From: Streptomyces sp. NRRL S-37
Lineage (GTDB): Bacteria > Actinomycetota > Actinomycetes > Streptomycetales > Streptomycetaceae
NCBI RefSeq assembly: GCF_000721605.1
Contig: NZ_JOIZ01000006.1
Coordinates: forward strand, 62,001-126,000
Reading direction: 5' to 3'
Length of the DNA stretch: 64,000 nucleotides
Under the pieces are notes generated by a model. It made no database searches. It was not told where the DNA came from and saw only the letters and a list, made by a program, of their open reading frames with translations. Below are positions 45,518 through 57,400 of the stretch, piece after piece. Both the position numbers and the translations under genes were made by a program. The stretch's first letter is position 1, and each line of letters opens with the position of its first letter.

Positions 45518-46264
45518 ATGCAGATCTTCGGCGTGGACATCGGCGGTTCCGGGATCAAGGGTGCCCCGGTCGACCTGGACAAGGGGGACCTGGCGCAGGA
45601 GCGCCACAAGGTCCTCACCCCGCACCCGGCCACACCCGACGCAGTGGCCGACGGCGTGAAGCAGGTCGTCGACCACTTCGGCTGGACCGGACCGGTCGGG
45701 GTCACCTTCCCGGGTGTCGTCACCGGCGGCACCACGATCCGTACGGCGGCCAACGTCGACAAGAGCTGGATCGACACCGACGCGCGCGTGCTGCTCGGCG
45801 ACCGCCTGGGCGGCCTGCCGGTGACGGTGGTCAACGACGCGGACGCGGCCGGCGTCGCCGAGATGCACTTCGGCGCCGGACGCCACCGCCGGGGCACGGT
45901 GATCCTGCTGACCTTCGGCACGGGCATCGGCAGCGCCCTGTTCGTGGACGGCGTCCTCGTCCCCAGCACCGAGCTGGGCCACCTGGAGCTGCACGGCCAC
46001 GAGGCGGAGAAGCGGGCCTCCAGCAAGGCCAGGGAGGACCACGACCTGTCGTGGGAGGACTGGGCGCACCGGGTGCAGAAGTACCTGGCCCACGTGGAGA
46101 TGCTGTTCTCGCCCGAGCTGTTCATCATCGGCGGCGGCGTCAGCCGCAAGTCCCACAAGTTCCTGGACCACATCCAGGGCATCAAGGCGGAGATCGTCCC
46201 GGCCCAGCTCCAGAACAACGCGGGCATCGTGGGCGCGGCGATGCGCGCGGCGACGGGCGGCTGA
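45518..46264 (+). CDS. ppgK: Polyphosphate glucokinase
   Basis: Phosphorylates glucose with polyphosphate or ATP; typical of actinobacteria. The 248-residue ROK-type protein has '[16 protein letters not shown]' (phosphate 1), '[18 protein letters not shown]' (glucose contact with Asp), '[15 protein letters not shown]', '[18 protein letters not shown]' and '[15 protein letters not shown]'. It ends 6 bases from the converging DUF6542 gene. Confidence 0.96.
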   Translation: MQIFGVDIGGSGIKGAPVDLDKGDLAQERHKVLTPHPATPDAVADGVKQVVDHFGWTGPVGVTFPGVVTGGTTIRTAANVDKSWIDTDARVLLGDRLGGLPVTVVNDADAAGVAEMHFGAGRHRRGTVILLTFGTGIGSALFVDGVLVPSTELGHLELHGHEAEKRASSKAREDHDLSWEDWAHRVQKYLAHVEMLFSPELFIIGGGVSRKSHKFLDHIQGIKAEIVPAQLQNNAGIVGAAMRAATGG

Positions 46265-46270
46265 GGGACG

Positions 46271-46852
46271 TCAGGGGCGGGGACGGTTCCGCGCGACGCG
46301 CCGGTTGATCCCGCGCACCCGGCGCACCCTGCGGCCGAGCACGATCAGGCTCGTGACCAGTGTCCCGCCGTAGAGCCACCCGGCCTGGGTGGCGAGGCCC
46401 GTCACCATGCCCATCAGCCGGCCGCCGGTGCCGTCGCCCCCGTCGGCGAGCGGGACCAGCCCCACGGCGAAGGCGATCGGCACCACGACGGGGGCGACGA
46501 GCAGGTCCCCCTCGCGCACCCACAGCGCGGTCAGCACGCACACCGGCAGGAAGAGCACGCCGTACACGGTCCCCGACGACCCGAACAGGGCGTCGGTCAG
46601 CAGGCCGAGGACGAGCGCCACCAGCCCGCAGAACAGGCTCAGGCCCAGTCCGGTGAGCCGCGGGTTGGGCAGCCGCCGGACCGCGGGCGGGGGAGTGGGC
46701 CGGCTCACCGGCACCCGGGCGGGCCGGACGGGCCGCGCGACCCCTCCCCCCGCCGCCCGCCCCGCCGGGGGAGGCAGCGGCGGCTCGGCCGGCCTGTCAC
46801 GTCGCGGTCCGTACCGTCCGTACCGCGCGGGTCGCGTCCTGTGTTGCTCCAC
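46271..46852 (-). CDS. DUF6542-type membrane protein
   Basis: A 193-residue protein. The Arg/Pro-rich N-terminal 75 residues are cytoplasmic and disordered; four hydrophobic segments follow (LTGLGLSLFCGLVALVLGLL; VYGVLFLPVCVLTALWV; DLLVAPVVVPIAFAVGLVPL; LATQAGWLYGGTLVTSLIVLG) and a basic tail. The start GTG 46852 lacks a Shine-Dalgarno and may be leaderless; an open frame extends 55 codons further without coding character. Function unknown. Confidence 0.8.
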   Translation of the reverse strand: MEQHRTRPARYGRYGPRRDRPAEPPLPPPAGRAAGGGVARPVRPARVPVSRPTPPPAVRRLPNPRLTGLGLSLFCGLVALVLGLLTDALFGSSGTVYGVLFLPVCVLTALWVREGDLLVAPVVVPIAFAVGLVPLADGGDGTGGRLMGMVTGLATQAGWLYGGTLVTSLIVLGRRVRRVRGINRRVARNRPRP

Positions 46853-47034
46853 TGCACCAACGTAGGTCGTTTTATGTGCCGAACGGCCCGTCAGACACGC
46901 CGGGGATCGCGGTCCGGCCGCACGTTCGACGGATCGCGGGGGTGCGGGCGGGCACGCCGTAGACTGGTGGATCGGCCCACACAGCCCCGTCGGCCGGTCC
47001 TCGTCCCCCATCCTCACGTACGGGAAGTCGCAAC

Positions 47035-48123
<1,089 letters not shown>

Positions 48124-48250
48124 CGCCATGTCAATACCTGCGCCCGGCTCGCCTGTTGGCGGGTCGGGCACAGGTTTCTGTCCGCGGCGAGTCCTCGATC
48201 CCGCGATGCCGTGACAGCGTTTGGCCGGGCGGCGTGGCGGCGGCACGGTC

Positions 48251-48643
48251 TCAGACCTTGACGACCTCCACGGAAGGGCTGCACAGGAGTGTCAGGTCCT
48301 CGGGGTCGGAGGTCAGAACAGTGACCGGCTGGGGGGCGTTGCGGGCGATGGCGGCGAGAACGGCATCGATGGCGTACTTGTGGCCGTGAAGGTGATGGGT
48401 GCGAAGGAGGACGGCGGCCCGGTCGGTGATCTCCTTGGTGACGTCGTGAACGTCGACGCGGGAGAGGACCCACTTGATGCGGGCCGGGTGGATGCGCTCG
48501 TAGTCGGCCTCAAGCGTGGTCATGGCGCTGGTGGCGACGCGGACGCCCTCCTCCGACGCCGCCTGGACCAGGGCCACGACGGTGCGGTCCTTGCGGTAGA
48601 GCTTTGAGAGTCCTTCGCTGTCGAGCAGGAGGGTGCCGGGCAT
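48251..48643 (-). CDS. PIN-domain toxin (VapC-like)
   Basis: A 130-residue putative RNase. The PIN acidic residues are in 'TLLLDSEGLSKLY', 'TTLEADYERI' and 'HGHKYAIDAVLAAIAR', with 'VTVLTSDPEDL' near the end. Its ATG shares one base with the TGA of the upstream gene, a coupling typical of toxin-antitoxin pairs in which the antitoxin is first. Likely a ribonuclease restrained by the partner. Confidence 0.88.
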   Translation of the reverse strand: MPGTLLLDSEGLSKLYRKDRTVVALVQAASEEGVRVATSAMTTLEADYERIHPARIKWVLSRVDVHDVTKEITDRAAVLLRTHHLHGHKYAIDAVLAAIARNAPQPVTVLTSDPEDLTLLCSPSVEVVKV

Positions 48644-48894
48644 CAGGCGGCGGCCCCGCCGGCCTGCCGGTGGTCGTGGCGCAGCAGTGCCCTGGCGGCC
48701 TCGACCTCCTCGCGGGTGAGAGCTTCGTTGTCGGTCTCGAAGTCGGCGACGATCTCCCGCAGCTTGTCCATGGCGACCCGCTGTTCGAGAGCCTCGGCGA
48801 CGTAGGCGGAGAAACCGCCGGGCCCGACATGGGCGCGTACGGCCTCGGCGAGATCCTCGGGCAGGCTGATCGAATACTTCCTGCTACCACTCAT
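48643..48894 (-). CDS. Antitoxin of the PIN toxin (ribbon-helix-helix-like)
   Basis: An 83-residue protein starting at ATG 48894 with AGGATC upstream. 'RKYSISLPEDLAEAVRAHVGPGGFSAYVAEALEQRVAMDKLREIV' is a ribbon-helix-helix DNA-binding domain; the acidic tail 'ADFETDNEALTREEVEAARALL' would wrap the toxin. Expected to repress its own operon. An open frame upstream of the start is not coding-like. Confidence 0.88.
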   Translation of the reverse strand: MSGSRKYSISLPEDLAEAVRAHVGPGGFSAYVAEALEQRVAMDKLREIVADFETDNEALTREEVEAARALLRHDHRQAGGAAA

Positions 48895-49040
48895 GGCACC
48901 GATCCTACCGGCGGTCGTAAGCCTGGAGGTGTGAATGACTGCCCCGGGCTCGGTGGATCCGCACGGAGCGGCGGACGCCGGTCGAGGCCCGGTGCGGGCG
49001 ATGGGAAGATGCCGGGGAGGGGCGGAGAAGGGCGGGGAGC

Positions 49041-50868
49041 GTGGGGCGGGGCGAGCGGGACACAGTCGCGAGGGGAGCGCGACTGTATGAGGCGGCGCAG
49101 GCAGTGGTCGGTGACCACGGAAGGGCGGTGGAGGCGGTACGGGCGGCACTGAAGCCCATCCATGACGCGGCGGTGAAGCGGGAGCTCGACGCCATTCCCG
49201 TCGCCCGGCTGCAGGACGTCACCGAAGGGCGGCTGCGGCTGGGGAGCGTCGAGAAGAGCGGACTGCGCACCCTGGGCAGTGTTCTCGAAGCGGGCCCCTA
49301 CCGGCTGCGGCAGATTCCCGGTGTCGGGCAGCGCACCGTCGACCAGATGCTCGCCGCCGCCCGCCGGCTCTCCGAGGCTGTGCACGAGACCGTGGCCGTC
49401 CACATCGACGTGGACCGGCCGGAACCGCGCACCACCGCGCTCGTCACGGCCCTGCACGTCCTGGTGGAGGCCGGCCCGGAGGCCCGGCGCGCGGTCGACA
49501 AGGCCACCGTCCTGACGGAACGGCTCGGTCCGTTGCTGGCCGACGCGAGGCCCGCCGCTGGAAGGGTCCGGATGCTTCTGGCCGGCCGGGAGAAGAAGGC
49601 TCGCGCATGGGCGGCGGTCGCCGAGACCCGGTCGCTGGTGGACGAGGCGGAGCGTGTCGGCCTGCCCGAGCTGCTCGCCCAGGCGTCGGTGGACCTGCTC
49701 CGAGGTCCTTCGTCCGACGTTGCGGCCTGGGTGGACTTCGAACTCCGCTCCGCCGAGTACTACAGCCTGCTCGCCGAGATCTCCGGACGGCCGCCGGACG
49801 CGGCTGCCGCAGAGGGATTTCTGCCCGACGAGATCGCGGAGCGGGTACGGACCCAGCACCTCGACGACACGCACCGGCGGGTCTCCCTGCGCGGCTACCA
49901 GGCGTTCGGCGCACGGTTCGCGCTCGCGCAGCGCAAGGTGATACTCGGCGACGAGATGGGCCTCGGGAAGACGATCCAGGCGATCGCCGTCCTCGCCCAC
50001 CTGGCAGCCGAGGGACAGAGTCACTTCATGGTCGTCTGCCCCGCGAGCGTCCTCGTGAACTGGACACGGGAGATCGAGGCCCGCAGCGCCCTGCGCGTCA
50101 TGGTGCTCCACGGTCCCGACCGGCACCACGCGTTCGCCGACTGGAAGGGGCGGGGCGGCGTCGGGGTGACCACGTTCGACGCGCTGCGCGGCTTTCCCGC
50201 TCCGGGCGGCGGGGAGGTCGGGCTGCTGGTGGTCGACGAAGCGCACTCCGTGAAGAACCCGAAGGCCAAGCGGTCCCAGGCGGTCGGCCTGTGGGCGGAG
50301 CGTTGCGAGCGCGCCCTTTTCATGACCGGAACCCCGATGGAGAACAGGGTCGTGGAGTTCCGCAACCTGGTCCGGATGCTCGACGGCGACGTCGCGGACT
50401 CCCTCGGTGAACGGGACGCGTTGGCCGGATCGGTTGCTTTCCGTAAGGCTGTGGCCCCGGTCTACCTGCGGCGCAACCAGGAGGACGTGCTGACGGAACT
50501 CCCGAGCCTTCAGCAGACCGACGAGTGGGAAGAGCTGAGTACTTCGGACGAGGAGGCGTACCGCGAAGCCGTGCGCGCGGGCAACTTCATGGCCATGCGC
50601 AGGGCCGCTTACATGCGCCCCGAGAAGTCGGCCAAACTGGACCGGCTCCGGGAGATCGTCCAGGAGGCCGGCGAGAACGGGCAGAAGACGGTGGTCTTCT
50701 CCAACTTCAAGGACGTGCTGGACGTGGTGAAGGAGGCCCTGGCGGCCGGAACCGCCAGGGCCACTCCGGTGTTCGGTCCGCTGACCGGCGGCGTCCCGGC
50801 CCAGCGTCGCCAGGAGATCGTCGACGACTTCGCCGGTGTCCAGGGCCCGGCGGTGCTCCTCCTCCGCA
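49041..50868 (+). pseudogene. SNF2-type helicase, truncated in the C-terminal helicase domain
   Basis: About 609 codons of a DEAD/DEAH (SNF2) helicase are intact: a helical N-terminus with a helix-hairpin-helix ('YRLRQIPGVGQRTVDQML'), Q-like 'VSLRGYQAFGARFAL', Walker A 'GDEMGLGKTIQAI' (Lys near 310), 'VVDEAHSVKNPKAKRS', 'FMTGTPMEN' and the opening of the second RecA domain ('NGQKTVVFSNFKDVLDVV'). Homology-like sequence stops at 'VQGPAVLL' (about 50866). The frame then stays open by chance over the antisense of other genes. Motifs V and VI with the arginine finger are absent, so the protein should not work. Confidence 0.82.
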
Positions 50869-51537
50869 GTGACGAGACCGGTGACATCCTCCCCCCAGGC
50901 AGCCAGCCGTTCCCGGGCGATCCACCGGTAGTACGAGTCCGCGCTCACGGCAAGGACCTCGCGAACGGCGGGCGCGTACCGGGGTACGGACGAGGCGAGG
51001 GCGGGGTCGGCCAGCAGCAGGGCGGTGGCCGCGAGTGCGGCCTCCTTCACCCGTGGATCGTCTGCGTCGCAGAAGTCCGCGATGCGGTCGTGGAGCAGTG
51101 GCCTTGCCGTTCGGGCGGCGGCCAGATCCTGTGCGGTGCCGACGCCGTCCTTGACGTCCAGGCGGGCGATGTCGGCGAACGAAGCCAGCCAGTTCAGCAG
51201 TTCGGCGCGAAGCGACCGCCGGCCGGCCGTGCGCTCCCACCGGTCCTCGGCGAGGGTGCGCGGATCGTCGAGAAGACAGGCCAGGACCAAGGCCGCCGGA
51301 GCGGTCGCCGGAAACACCTGCTCCCGATTGAGGAGCAGTCGATACAGATCGCCCACCGCCCGTACCCGGCGGGCCGGGTCGGCGGCGAGCACGGCGCCGA
51401 GGATGTCCGGTGTGTCGGGCACACCGTGCCGGCCCGTACAGACGTGCGGCAGCTCTTCCCAGGCGGTGCCGGCGAGCTCTGCCTGCGCTCTGGGTGGCAG
51501 GGAGCCGATGGGAGCACCAGGAAGGTCCGGGGCCATC
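50869..51537 (-). pseudogene. HEAT-like hypothetical protein, 3' end missing
   Basis: From ATG 51537 (or GTG 51549) about 220 codons read as a helical-repeat protein: 'PDILGAVLAADPARRVRAVGDLYRLLLNREQVFPATAPAALVLACLLDDPR', 'DPRVKEAALAATALLLADPAL', 'PRYAPAVREVLAVSADSYYRWIARERLAAWGEDVTGLV'. After that the frame enters the antisense of the helicase without a stop. Similar helical-repeat proteins in Streptomyces continue only a few dozen residues further, so little may be lost, but the native stop is gone. Weak Shine-Dalgarno. Confidence 0.65.
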
Positions 51538-51668
51538 TTGTTGATCACAATCGCAGTGTTCCAGCCGACTCCGACACCAGCGGCGCCGAGGCGGAGGAAG
51601 GTGTCAGGGCGACGGCATCGATCGTCTCTCGGGTGGCAGGCCGGTGTCGGAGACCCCGGGGTCCCGAG

Positions 51669-51727
51669 GGGAGCGGATGTCCCGGAGACACGCCGTCGGC
51701 GTGCGTTCCGCCGGGACATCCGCTCCC
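51669..51727. repeat. Nested inverted repeat at the edge of the biosynthetic operon
   Basis: Perfect 17-base arms GGGAGCGGATGTCCCGG (51669-51685) and CCGGGACATCCGCTCCC (51711-51727) enclose a second hairpin CACGCC/GGCGTG. Just outside on the left is the palindrome ACCCCGGGGT. It lies 38 bases beyond the glycosyltransferase stop, so it can terminate that operon; no T tract follows on the minus strand. It could also mark a recombination boundary. Confidence 0.8.
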
Positions 51728-51764
51728 GTCGACGCCCTGGGGCCGGGTTCGCCCACAGCGTTTT

Positions 51765-52991
51765 TTAAGGGGTGGGCCCCACCGTCGTGTCCGTGCCGCC
51801 CCGGTGCCGGCCCGCGACCGCCCGCAGGGCCGCCTCCCGTACGCGGGCGGTTGCGTGTTCGGGCAGGTACCGGCCGGTGTGCAGCCGGCTCGCGGCGGCG
51901 GTCGTCGCGTCCCTGCGGGCCCGGTCGGTGAGCAGGTCCGCGCAGTGCCGGGCCAGGTCCCCGGCGGTGTCGGCGAGGGCCAGGTGCTCACCGGGGACCA
52001 CGTCGAGGCCCTCGGCGCCGATCGTGGTGCTGACCACCGGCACGCCGTGCGCGAACGCCTCGAGGATCTTGATGCGGGTCCCGCTGCCCACGCGCAGCGG
52101 GACCACGACCAGGTCCGCGGCGCGCAGGTGGGGCGCCATGCTCGGGACCGCGCCGGTGACCTCGACGTGCGGGCCCGCCAGCGCGGCGACCTGCGGGGTG
52201 GACGCGCCCGCCAGTACGACCCTCGCGTCCGGCACCCGCTCGCGGATCAGCGGCAGGATCTCCCCGGTCAGCCAGGCGGCGGCGTCCGCGTTGGGCGCCC
52301 AGTCGAAGGAGCCCTGGAACAGGAGGGTCGTGCCGCGGCCGGTGCGCGGCGGCTCCGGCGGGCGGGCGGGGTAGGTGTTCGGCACCACCACCGTCCGCCC
52401 CGTGCCCAGCCGGGCGGCGTCGCGGGCGCAGGCGACCACGGCCACGTCCGCCTCCCGCGCCACCCGCCGGTGGACGCGGCCCCACCAGGCGATCGACCGC
52501 CGTGCCTGCACGCGCTGCCACGGCGTCAGCGGCACGTCCCACACGCCCCGGCCGAGCCGCGCCCAGCGGCGGATCAGCACGTCCTCGAAGTCGTCCACGT
52601 CGACGACGGTGCGGCCGGTGAACCGGCCGCGCAGCGGCAGCCAGGCGCGTTCCCGGTTGAACCACACCAGGTCGTAGCGGGTGCCGGTCGACCAGCCGGG
52701 CAGGACGGGCGCGAGCGTGCGCCGCTGGTGACCGGCGTAGGCGGCGGACGGCCCGCGCGCGGCGATCTCCAGGAAGGCGCGGGCGCCCGTGTACGGCGGT
52801 ACGGCGGCGACCCCGGTGCGGGCGAAGCGGACGGTCTCCTCCGGCGGCGGCACGGTGTCCGGCGGTGCGAGGAAGAGCGCGTCCACCGGGCCCAGTTCGG
52901 CGAGCGCCCCGGTGACCAGGTCCATCCGCTGCACCGCGCCGCCGGCGGGGCGGCGGGGCAGGACGTCGCTGACGAACAACGACCGGATCAC
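51765..52991 (-). CDS. Glycosyltransferase, GT-B fold (GT4-like)
   Basis: A 408-residue cytoplasmic enzyme, last gene of the operon. Start GTG 52991 overlaps the MATE stop (GTGA). The acceptor half has 'SLFVSDVLPRRPAGGAVQRMDLVTGALAELG'; the donor half shows 'TLLFQGSFDWAPNADAAAWLTGEILPLI', 'ARVVLAGAST', 'ADLVVVPLRVGSGTRIKILEAFAHGVPVVSTTIGAEGL', with the E-x7-E-like nucleotide-sugar region. Motifs resemble GT4 enzymes of surface-polysaccharide and antibiotic pathways. It probably sugar-tags the polyketide-derived product. The stop is TAA. Confidence 0.88.
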   Translation of the reverse strand: MIRSLFVSDVLPRRPAGGAVQRMDLVTGALAELGPVDALFLAPPDTVPPPEETVRFARTGVAAVPPYTGARAFLEIAARGPSAAYAGHQRRTLAPVLPGWSTGTRYDLVWFNRERAWLPLRGRFTGRTVVDVDDFEDVLIRRWARLGRGVWDVPLTPWQRVQARRSIAWWGRVHRRVAREADVAVVACARDAARLGTGRTVVVPNTYPARPPEPPRTGRGTTLLFQGSFDWAPNADAAAWLTGEILPLIRERVPDARVVLAGASTPQVAALAGPHVEVTGAVPSMAPHLRAADLVVVPLRVGSGTRIKILEAFAHGVPVVSTTIGAEGLDVVPGEHLALADTAGDLARHCADLLTDRARRDATTAAASRLHTGRYLPEHATARVREAALRAVAGRHRGGTDTTVGPTP

Positions 52992-54415
52992 CGGACGGCC
53001 CTCCCGTCCGGCCGCGCCACCGGGGCGGCGTCCTCGTCGGAGCCGGCGTCCCCGGCGGGACCGGCCCGCGGCGCGGTCACCGCGGGCCGGACGGCCAGCA
53101 GCGTGCAGCCCAGCCCCACGGCCCAGCCGATCACCGTCGCCCACATGATGCCGTCGACCCCCCACGCGTGGCCCAGCGCGTACGACAACGGCAGCCGGAC
53201 CACACCCAGCGAGGCCACCGTGCAGATCAGCGGCACGACGGTGCGGGCGATGCCGTTGAACCAGCCGTGCAGTACGACCGTCAGCGTGTAGCACAGGAAG
53301 AACGGCGTCGTGATGAGGATGTACCGCTCGGTCACCAGCCGGGTCTCGGCGCTGCCGGAGAACAGCGCGGCGATCGGCCCGCGTCCGACGAGCAACAGCA
53401 GGGACACCACCGCGGTGAGCGCGACACCCAGCCACACGGAATGACGGACCCCCTCGCGGACCCGCGCGGCCCGGCCGGCGCCGGTGTTCTGCGCGGTGAA
53501 CACCATCAGCGCGCCGGACAGGTTGAGGAACAGCACGCTGGTCAGCAGCTCCAGCCGGGCGACGACGGTCAGCGCCGCGAGGGCCTCCTCACCGAACGGC
53601 GTGATGATCCACACCAGCACCAGCACGCCGACGCCGATCAGCAGGTACTGCACGGCCATCGGCGCGCCGATCCGCAGGCCGCGCCGCACCTCGGCGAGCA
53701 CCGCGGCGGCCGTGACCGCGGCCGTCCCGGCTGTCCCGTCCGCCCCGTCCGCCCCGACCGGCCGCGGCCGGCGCTGCTCGCGCACCAGGCGGGTCAGGCC
53801 GACCACCGCGGTCAGCGCGTTGGAGGCCACCACGGCCAGCGCCGCGCCCGCCATCCCGAGCCCCCAGGGGCCCACGAACAGCCAGGCGAACACCGCGTTC
53901 AGCACGCTCGCGGCGATCATCAGGGCGGTGGCCCGGCGGACGTCGCCGCGGCCGGTCAGCACCGCGCACACCGCGCCGAGCGCGTAGACCGCGACCATGC
54001 CCGAGCACAGCGTCACCACGAAGGTCCGGGCCTCGGCGGCGACCTCGCCGGTCACACCCGTCAGCGCCAGCAGCGGCGCCGCGGCCAGGACCGCGACCGC
54101 GGCGCAGAGCGCCGACCACACCGCGGTGCAGACCGCCAGCGCCAGCAGCGCGCCCGGATCGTCCCGCCGCCCGGCGCCGGCGAGGTGCCCGAGCCGTACC
54201 GTGAACGCGCCGGACACACCGGTGAACAGCGAGGTCAGGATCGCGTACAGCGGCTGTGCCGCGCCCAGCGCCGCCAGCCCGGTGACGCCCACGTACCGGC
54301 CGACGACCGCGCTGTCGACCAGCAGGTAGCCCTGCTGGAGCAGGTTGGCCAGGGCCAGCGGGGCCGCGGTGCCGACGATGCCGGTCAGGACCGGGCCCCG
54401 GGTCAGGTCCGGCAC
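52988..54415 (-). CDS. MATE-family efflux transporter
   Basis: A 475-residue membrane protein with about 12 helices. Typical segments are 'PLALANLLQQGYLLVDSAVVGRYVGVTGLAALGAAQPLYAILTSLFTGVSGAFTVRLG' at the N-terminus and the mirrored half starting 'RIGAPMAVQYLLIGVGVLVLVWII'. MATE proteins export cationic or aromatic compounds with Na+ or H+. Its GTG starts one base after the PKS stop, so it is translated with the biosynthetic genes and is the likely exporter or self-resistance gene. The Pro/Ala-rich tail is cytoplasmic. Confidence 0.92.
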   Translation of the reverse strand: MPDLTRGPVLTGIVGTAAPLALANLLQQGYLLVDSAVVGRYVGVTGLAALGAAQPLYAILTSLFTGVSGAFTVRLGHLAGAGRRDDPGALLALAVCTAVWSALCAAVAVLAAAPLLALTGVTGEVAAEARTFVVTLCSGMVAVYALGAVCAVLTGRGDVRRATALMIAASVLNAVFAWLFVGPWGLGMAGAALAVVASNALTAVVGLTRLVREQRRPRPVGADGADGTAGTAAVTAAAVLAEVRRGLRIGAPMAVQYLLIGVGVLVLVWIITPFGEEALAALTVVARLELLTSVLFLNLSGALMVFTAQNTGAGRAARVREGVRHSVWLGVALTAVVSLLLLVGRGPIAALFSGSAETRLVTERYILITTPFFLCYTLTVVLHGWFNGIARTVVPLICTVASLGVVRLPLSYALGHAWGVDGIMWATVIGWAVGLGCTLLAVRPAVTAPRAGPAGDAGSDEDAAPVARPDGRAVR

Positions 54416-54416
54416 G

Positions 54417-57400
54417 TCAGTCTCCGGGCAGGGTCAGCAGCTCGTCGAGCCACGCGTCGTCGTCGCCGTCGTCGTCCGGCGCGTCCGTGTCGTACTTGTT
54501 CTCGATGAGCAGGGCGACGGCGGCCACGGTGCGCTCGCTCATGAGGTCGACGGCGTCGAACTGGCGGCCGAGGCAGGCGGAGATGCTGTTGCCGATGGTC
54601 AGCGCCATGATCGAGTCGGCGCCCAGATCCCGGAAGTCGGCGTGGACGTCGATCACCGGGTGACCGAGGGTGTGCGCCAGGCAGCGGCCCACCATCCGTT
54701 CCCGGTCGGTGTACCCGTCGTCCGGACGCCCGGTGAGCCGTACCTCGGTGGACTCCACGGCCTCGCGCACGCGGGCGAGGCTCAGCCTGGACCGCTCCTC
54801 GAGCGCCGCCAGTCCCGCCTCGATCTTGCCCTCGAGGTCCGCGGACAGGGCGACGTGGTACGTCGGCAGGACGCTCATCAGGTCGCTGCCGTAGTTGATC
54901 TCACCGGCGAAGAACCCCGCCCGGTCCCCGCGCAGCGCCGCGTCGATCAGGCCGAGGCCGGTACGGGTGCGCAGCGACCGGAACACCAGGTCCTCGCTGA
55001 CGCCGGTGGCGACCGCCATGCCGACCTCCCGCCAGGCCACCCAGTCGACGCTGACCACGCGGTGCTCCGGTGTGTTCAGTGTGCGGGCCAGGTGGTCCAG
55101 GTAGAGGTTCGCGGCCGCGTAGTCGGCCTGCCCGAGGGCCGGGAACACCGCGGCCACCGAGGACATGTGCAGCACGAAGTCCGGCCGGTCGTCCCGGGTC
55201 AGGTAGTGCAGCAGGAACGCGCCGCGCAGCTTCGGCCGCAGGACGGACGCGAACTCGTCGGCCTCCCGGTACGCGATGAGGTTGTCGCCGGGCACGCCGG
55301 CGGCGTGCACGATGCCGTCCACCCGGCCGTGCGCGGCGCGGATCGCGGCCAGCACGTCCGCCAGCGCGGCCTCGTCGGCGACGTCGGCGGCCACCGGGTG
55401 CACGCCGGCGCCGAGTGCGGCGATCTCGCGGACCGCCGTGACGCGCGCCGCGGCGGGGTGCTGCGGGTCGGCGGCGACCGCGTCCCACTCGGCCTCGGGC
55501 GGCAGGGCGGTGCGGCCGAGGAGGTACAGCTGGACGCCGGGGGCGCCGGCCGCGAAGTGCCGGGCCGTCTCCAGACCGATGCCGCCGAGACCGCCGGTGA
55601 TCAGATACGCGCCGCCGGGCCGCAGGTACGCGTCGCGGACCGCCGGGACCTCGGGCAGCTCGGCGAAGGACTCGCGGTACTTGTCGGTGCCGCGCAGCGC
55701 GTACACGCCGGCCTGCGCGGCGAGGATCTCCGTGCCCAGCAGCGCGGCCGGCACCGCGTCGTCGACGTCGAGCAGCCGGACGGTCACGTACGGGTACTCC
55801 CGGCCGATCGCCTTGGCCAGCCCGGCGAGCGCCGCGTGCTCCGCGACCACACCCGTCTCGCCGGGCACGACCGCCAGCGCCCGCCGGGTCAGCACCACGA
55901 GGTCGACCGTCGCGCTCGCGTGCATCAGCGCCTTCGCCAGCCGGAAGAGGCCGGTCAGGTGTGCGTCGACGCGGCGGTCCAGTTCCGCGGGACCGTCCGC
56001 CGGTGCGTCGTCGAAGGCGAGCGCGTACACCAGATGGGTGTAGCCCTCGTCGACGAGTTCCTCGGCGAGCCGGTCCGGTCCGGCGTCCGCGGCGTCCGGC
56101 GTGCGCAGCACCGCGTCCGGCGGCAGGGCGGCGGCCACGGCGCCGGCCGCGGCCGGACCCACCAGGGCCAGCACACGGGCCGACGGGTCGCCGGCCCCGG
56201 CGAGCGGCGCCGGCGTGAACCCCACCTCGTGCGTCAGCGGGTGCTCGGCCCGCGGTGCGGCCAGCGCGAACCTCTCACGCCAGGTGTCGGGGAAGTCGAC
56301 CCAGGCGCGGGTCTCGTCGAACTCGTACGGCGGCAGGTGCACGGTCCGCGGACCCGGCCCGCGGTACTGCGCCCTCAGGTCGAGGTCGGCGCCACCGGTC
56401 CAGGCGCGGGCGGCCTCGGTGCCGGCGGCGTCCGGCACCTCACCGGCCTCGGTGGCCGCCAGCGCCGCCCGCAGCCCGGCCAGGTCGGCGACCGTGTAGG
56501 CGAGCCGGTGCCGGTGTCCGGCGCGGGAGACGTTCGACGTCCAGCACACGTCCCGCACGCTCCCGTCGATCCGGCCGCCGTCGATCGCCTCGCGGTAGCG
56601 GGTGACCAGCCGGCCGAGCGACGCCGGGCTCTGCGCGCTGAGCGTGAACAGGTAGGGCGGCCGGTCCTCGCCGGACTTCGGCGGCGCCGCGGTGAACTCC
56701 TCCAGCACGACGTGCGCGTTGGTCCCGCCGAGGCCGAAGGCGCTCACCCCGGCGCGGCGGGGGCCGTCCCCCTCCGGCCACGCGTGGGCCTCCCGCGGCA
56801 CGTACACCGGGCCGTCGTCGAGGTCGATCGCGGTGTTCGGCCGCTCGTAGTTCGCCAGGGGCGGGATCACGCGGTGCCGCAGCGCGAGCGCGGCCTTGAT
56901 CACGCCCATCACGCCCGAGCCCTCGAAGAGGTGGCCGATGTTCGCCTTCACCGTGCCCACCGCGCAGAAGCGCCGGTCGTCGGTCCGGGCGGCGAACGCC
57001 CGCCGCAGCCCCTCGAACTCGATCGGGTCGCCGACCTTGGTGGCGGTGCCGTGCACCTCCAGGTAGCCGATCGTGCGGGGGTCGACGCCCGCGTCCCGCC
57101 ACGCGGTCTCCAGCAGGCCGGCCTGGGCGCGGGAGTCCGGCGCGGTCATCATCTCGGACCTGCCGTCGTGGTTGACCGCGCTGCCCTTGACGACCGCGTA
57201 CACCTGGTCGCCGTCGGCCAGCGCCCGGTCGAGACGCTTGAGCACGACCGCCCCGGACCCCTCGCCGAAGCCGGTGCCGTCCGCGCTCTCGTCGAACGTA
57301 CGGGTCACGCCGTCGGACGACTCGATGCCGATCCGGGTGTGCGGGTGCCGCATCGGAGCCATCACGATCCGGGTGCCGGCCACCACGGCCATCTCGCAGT

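Noticed and set aside
50870..53291. Continuation of the helicase frame through the HEAT-like, GT and MATE genes
   Set aside because: The sequence after 50.87 kb is antisense of minus-strand genes and carries no helicase motif.
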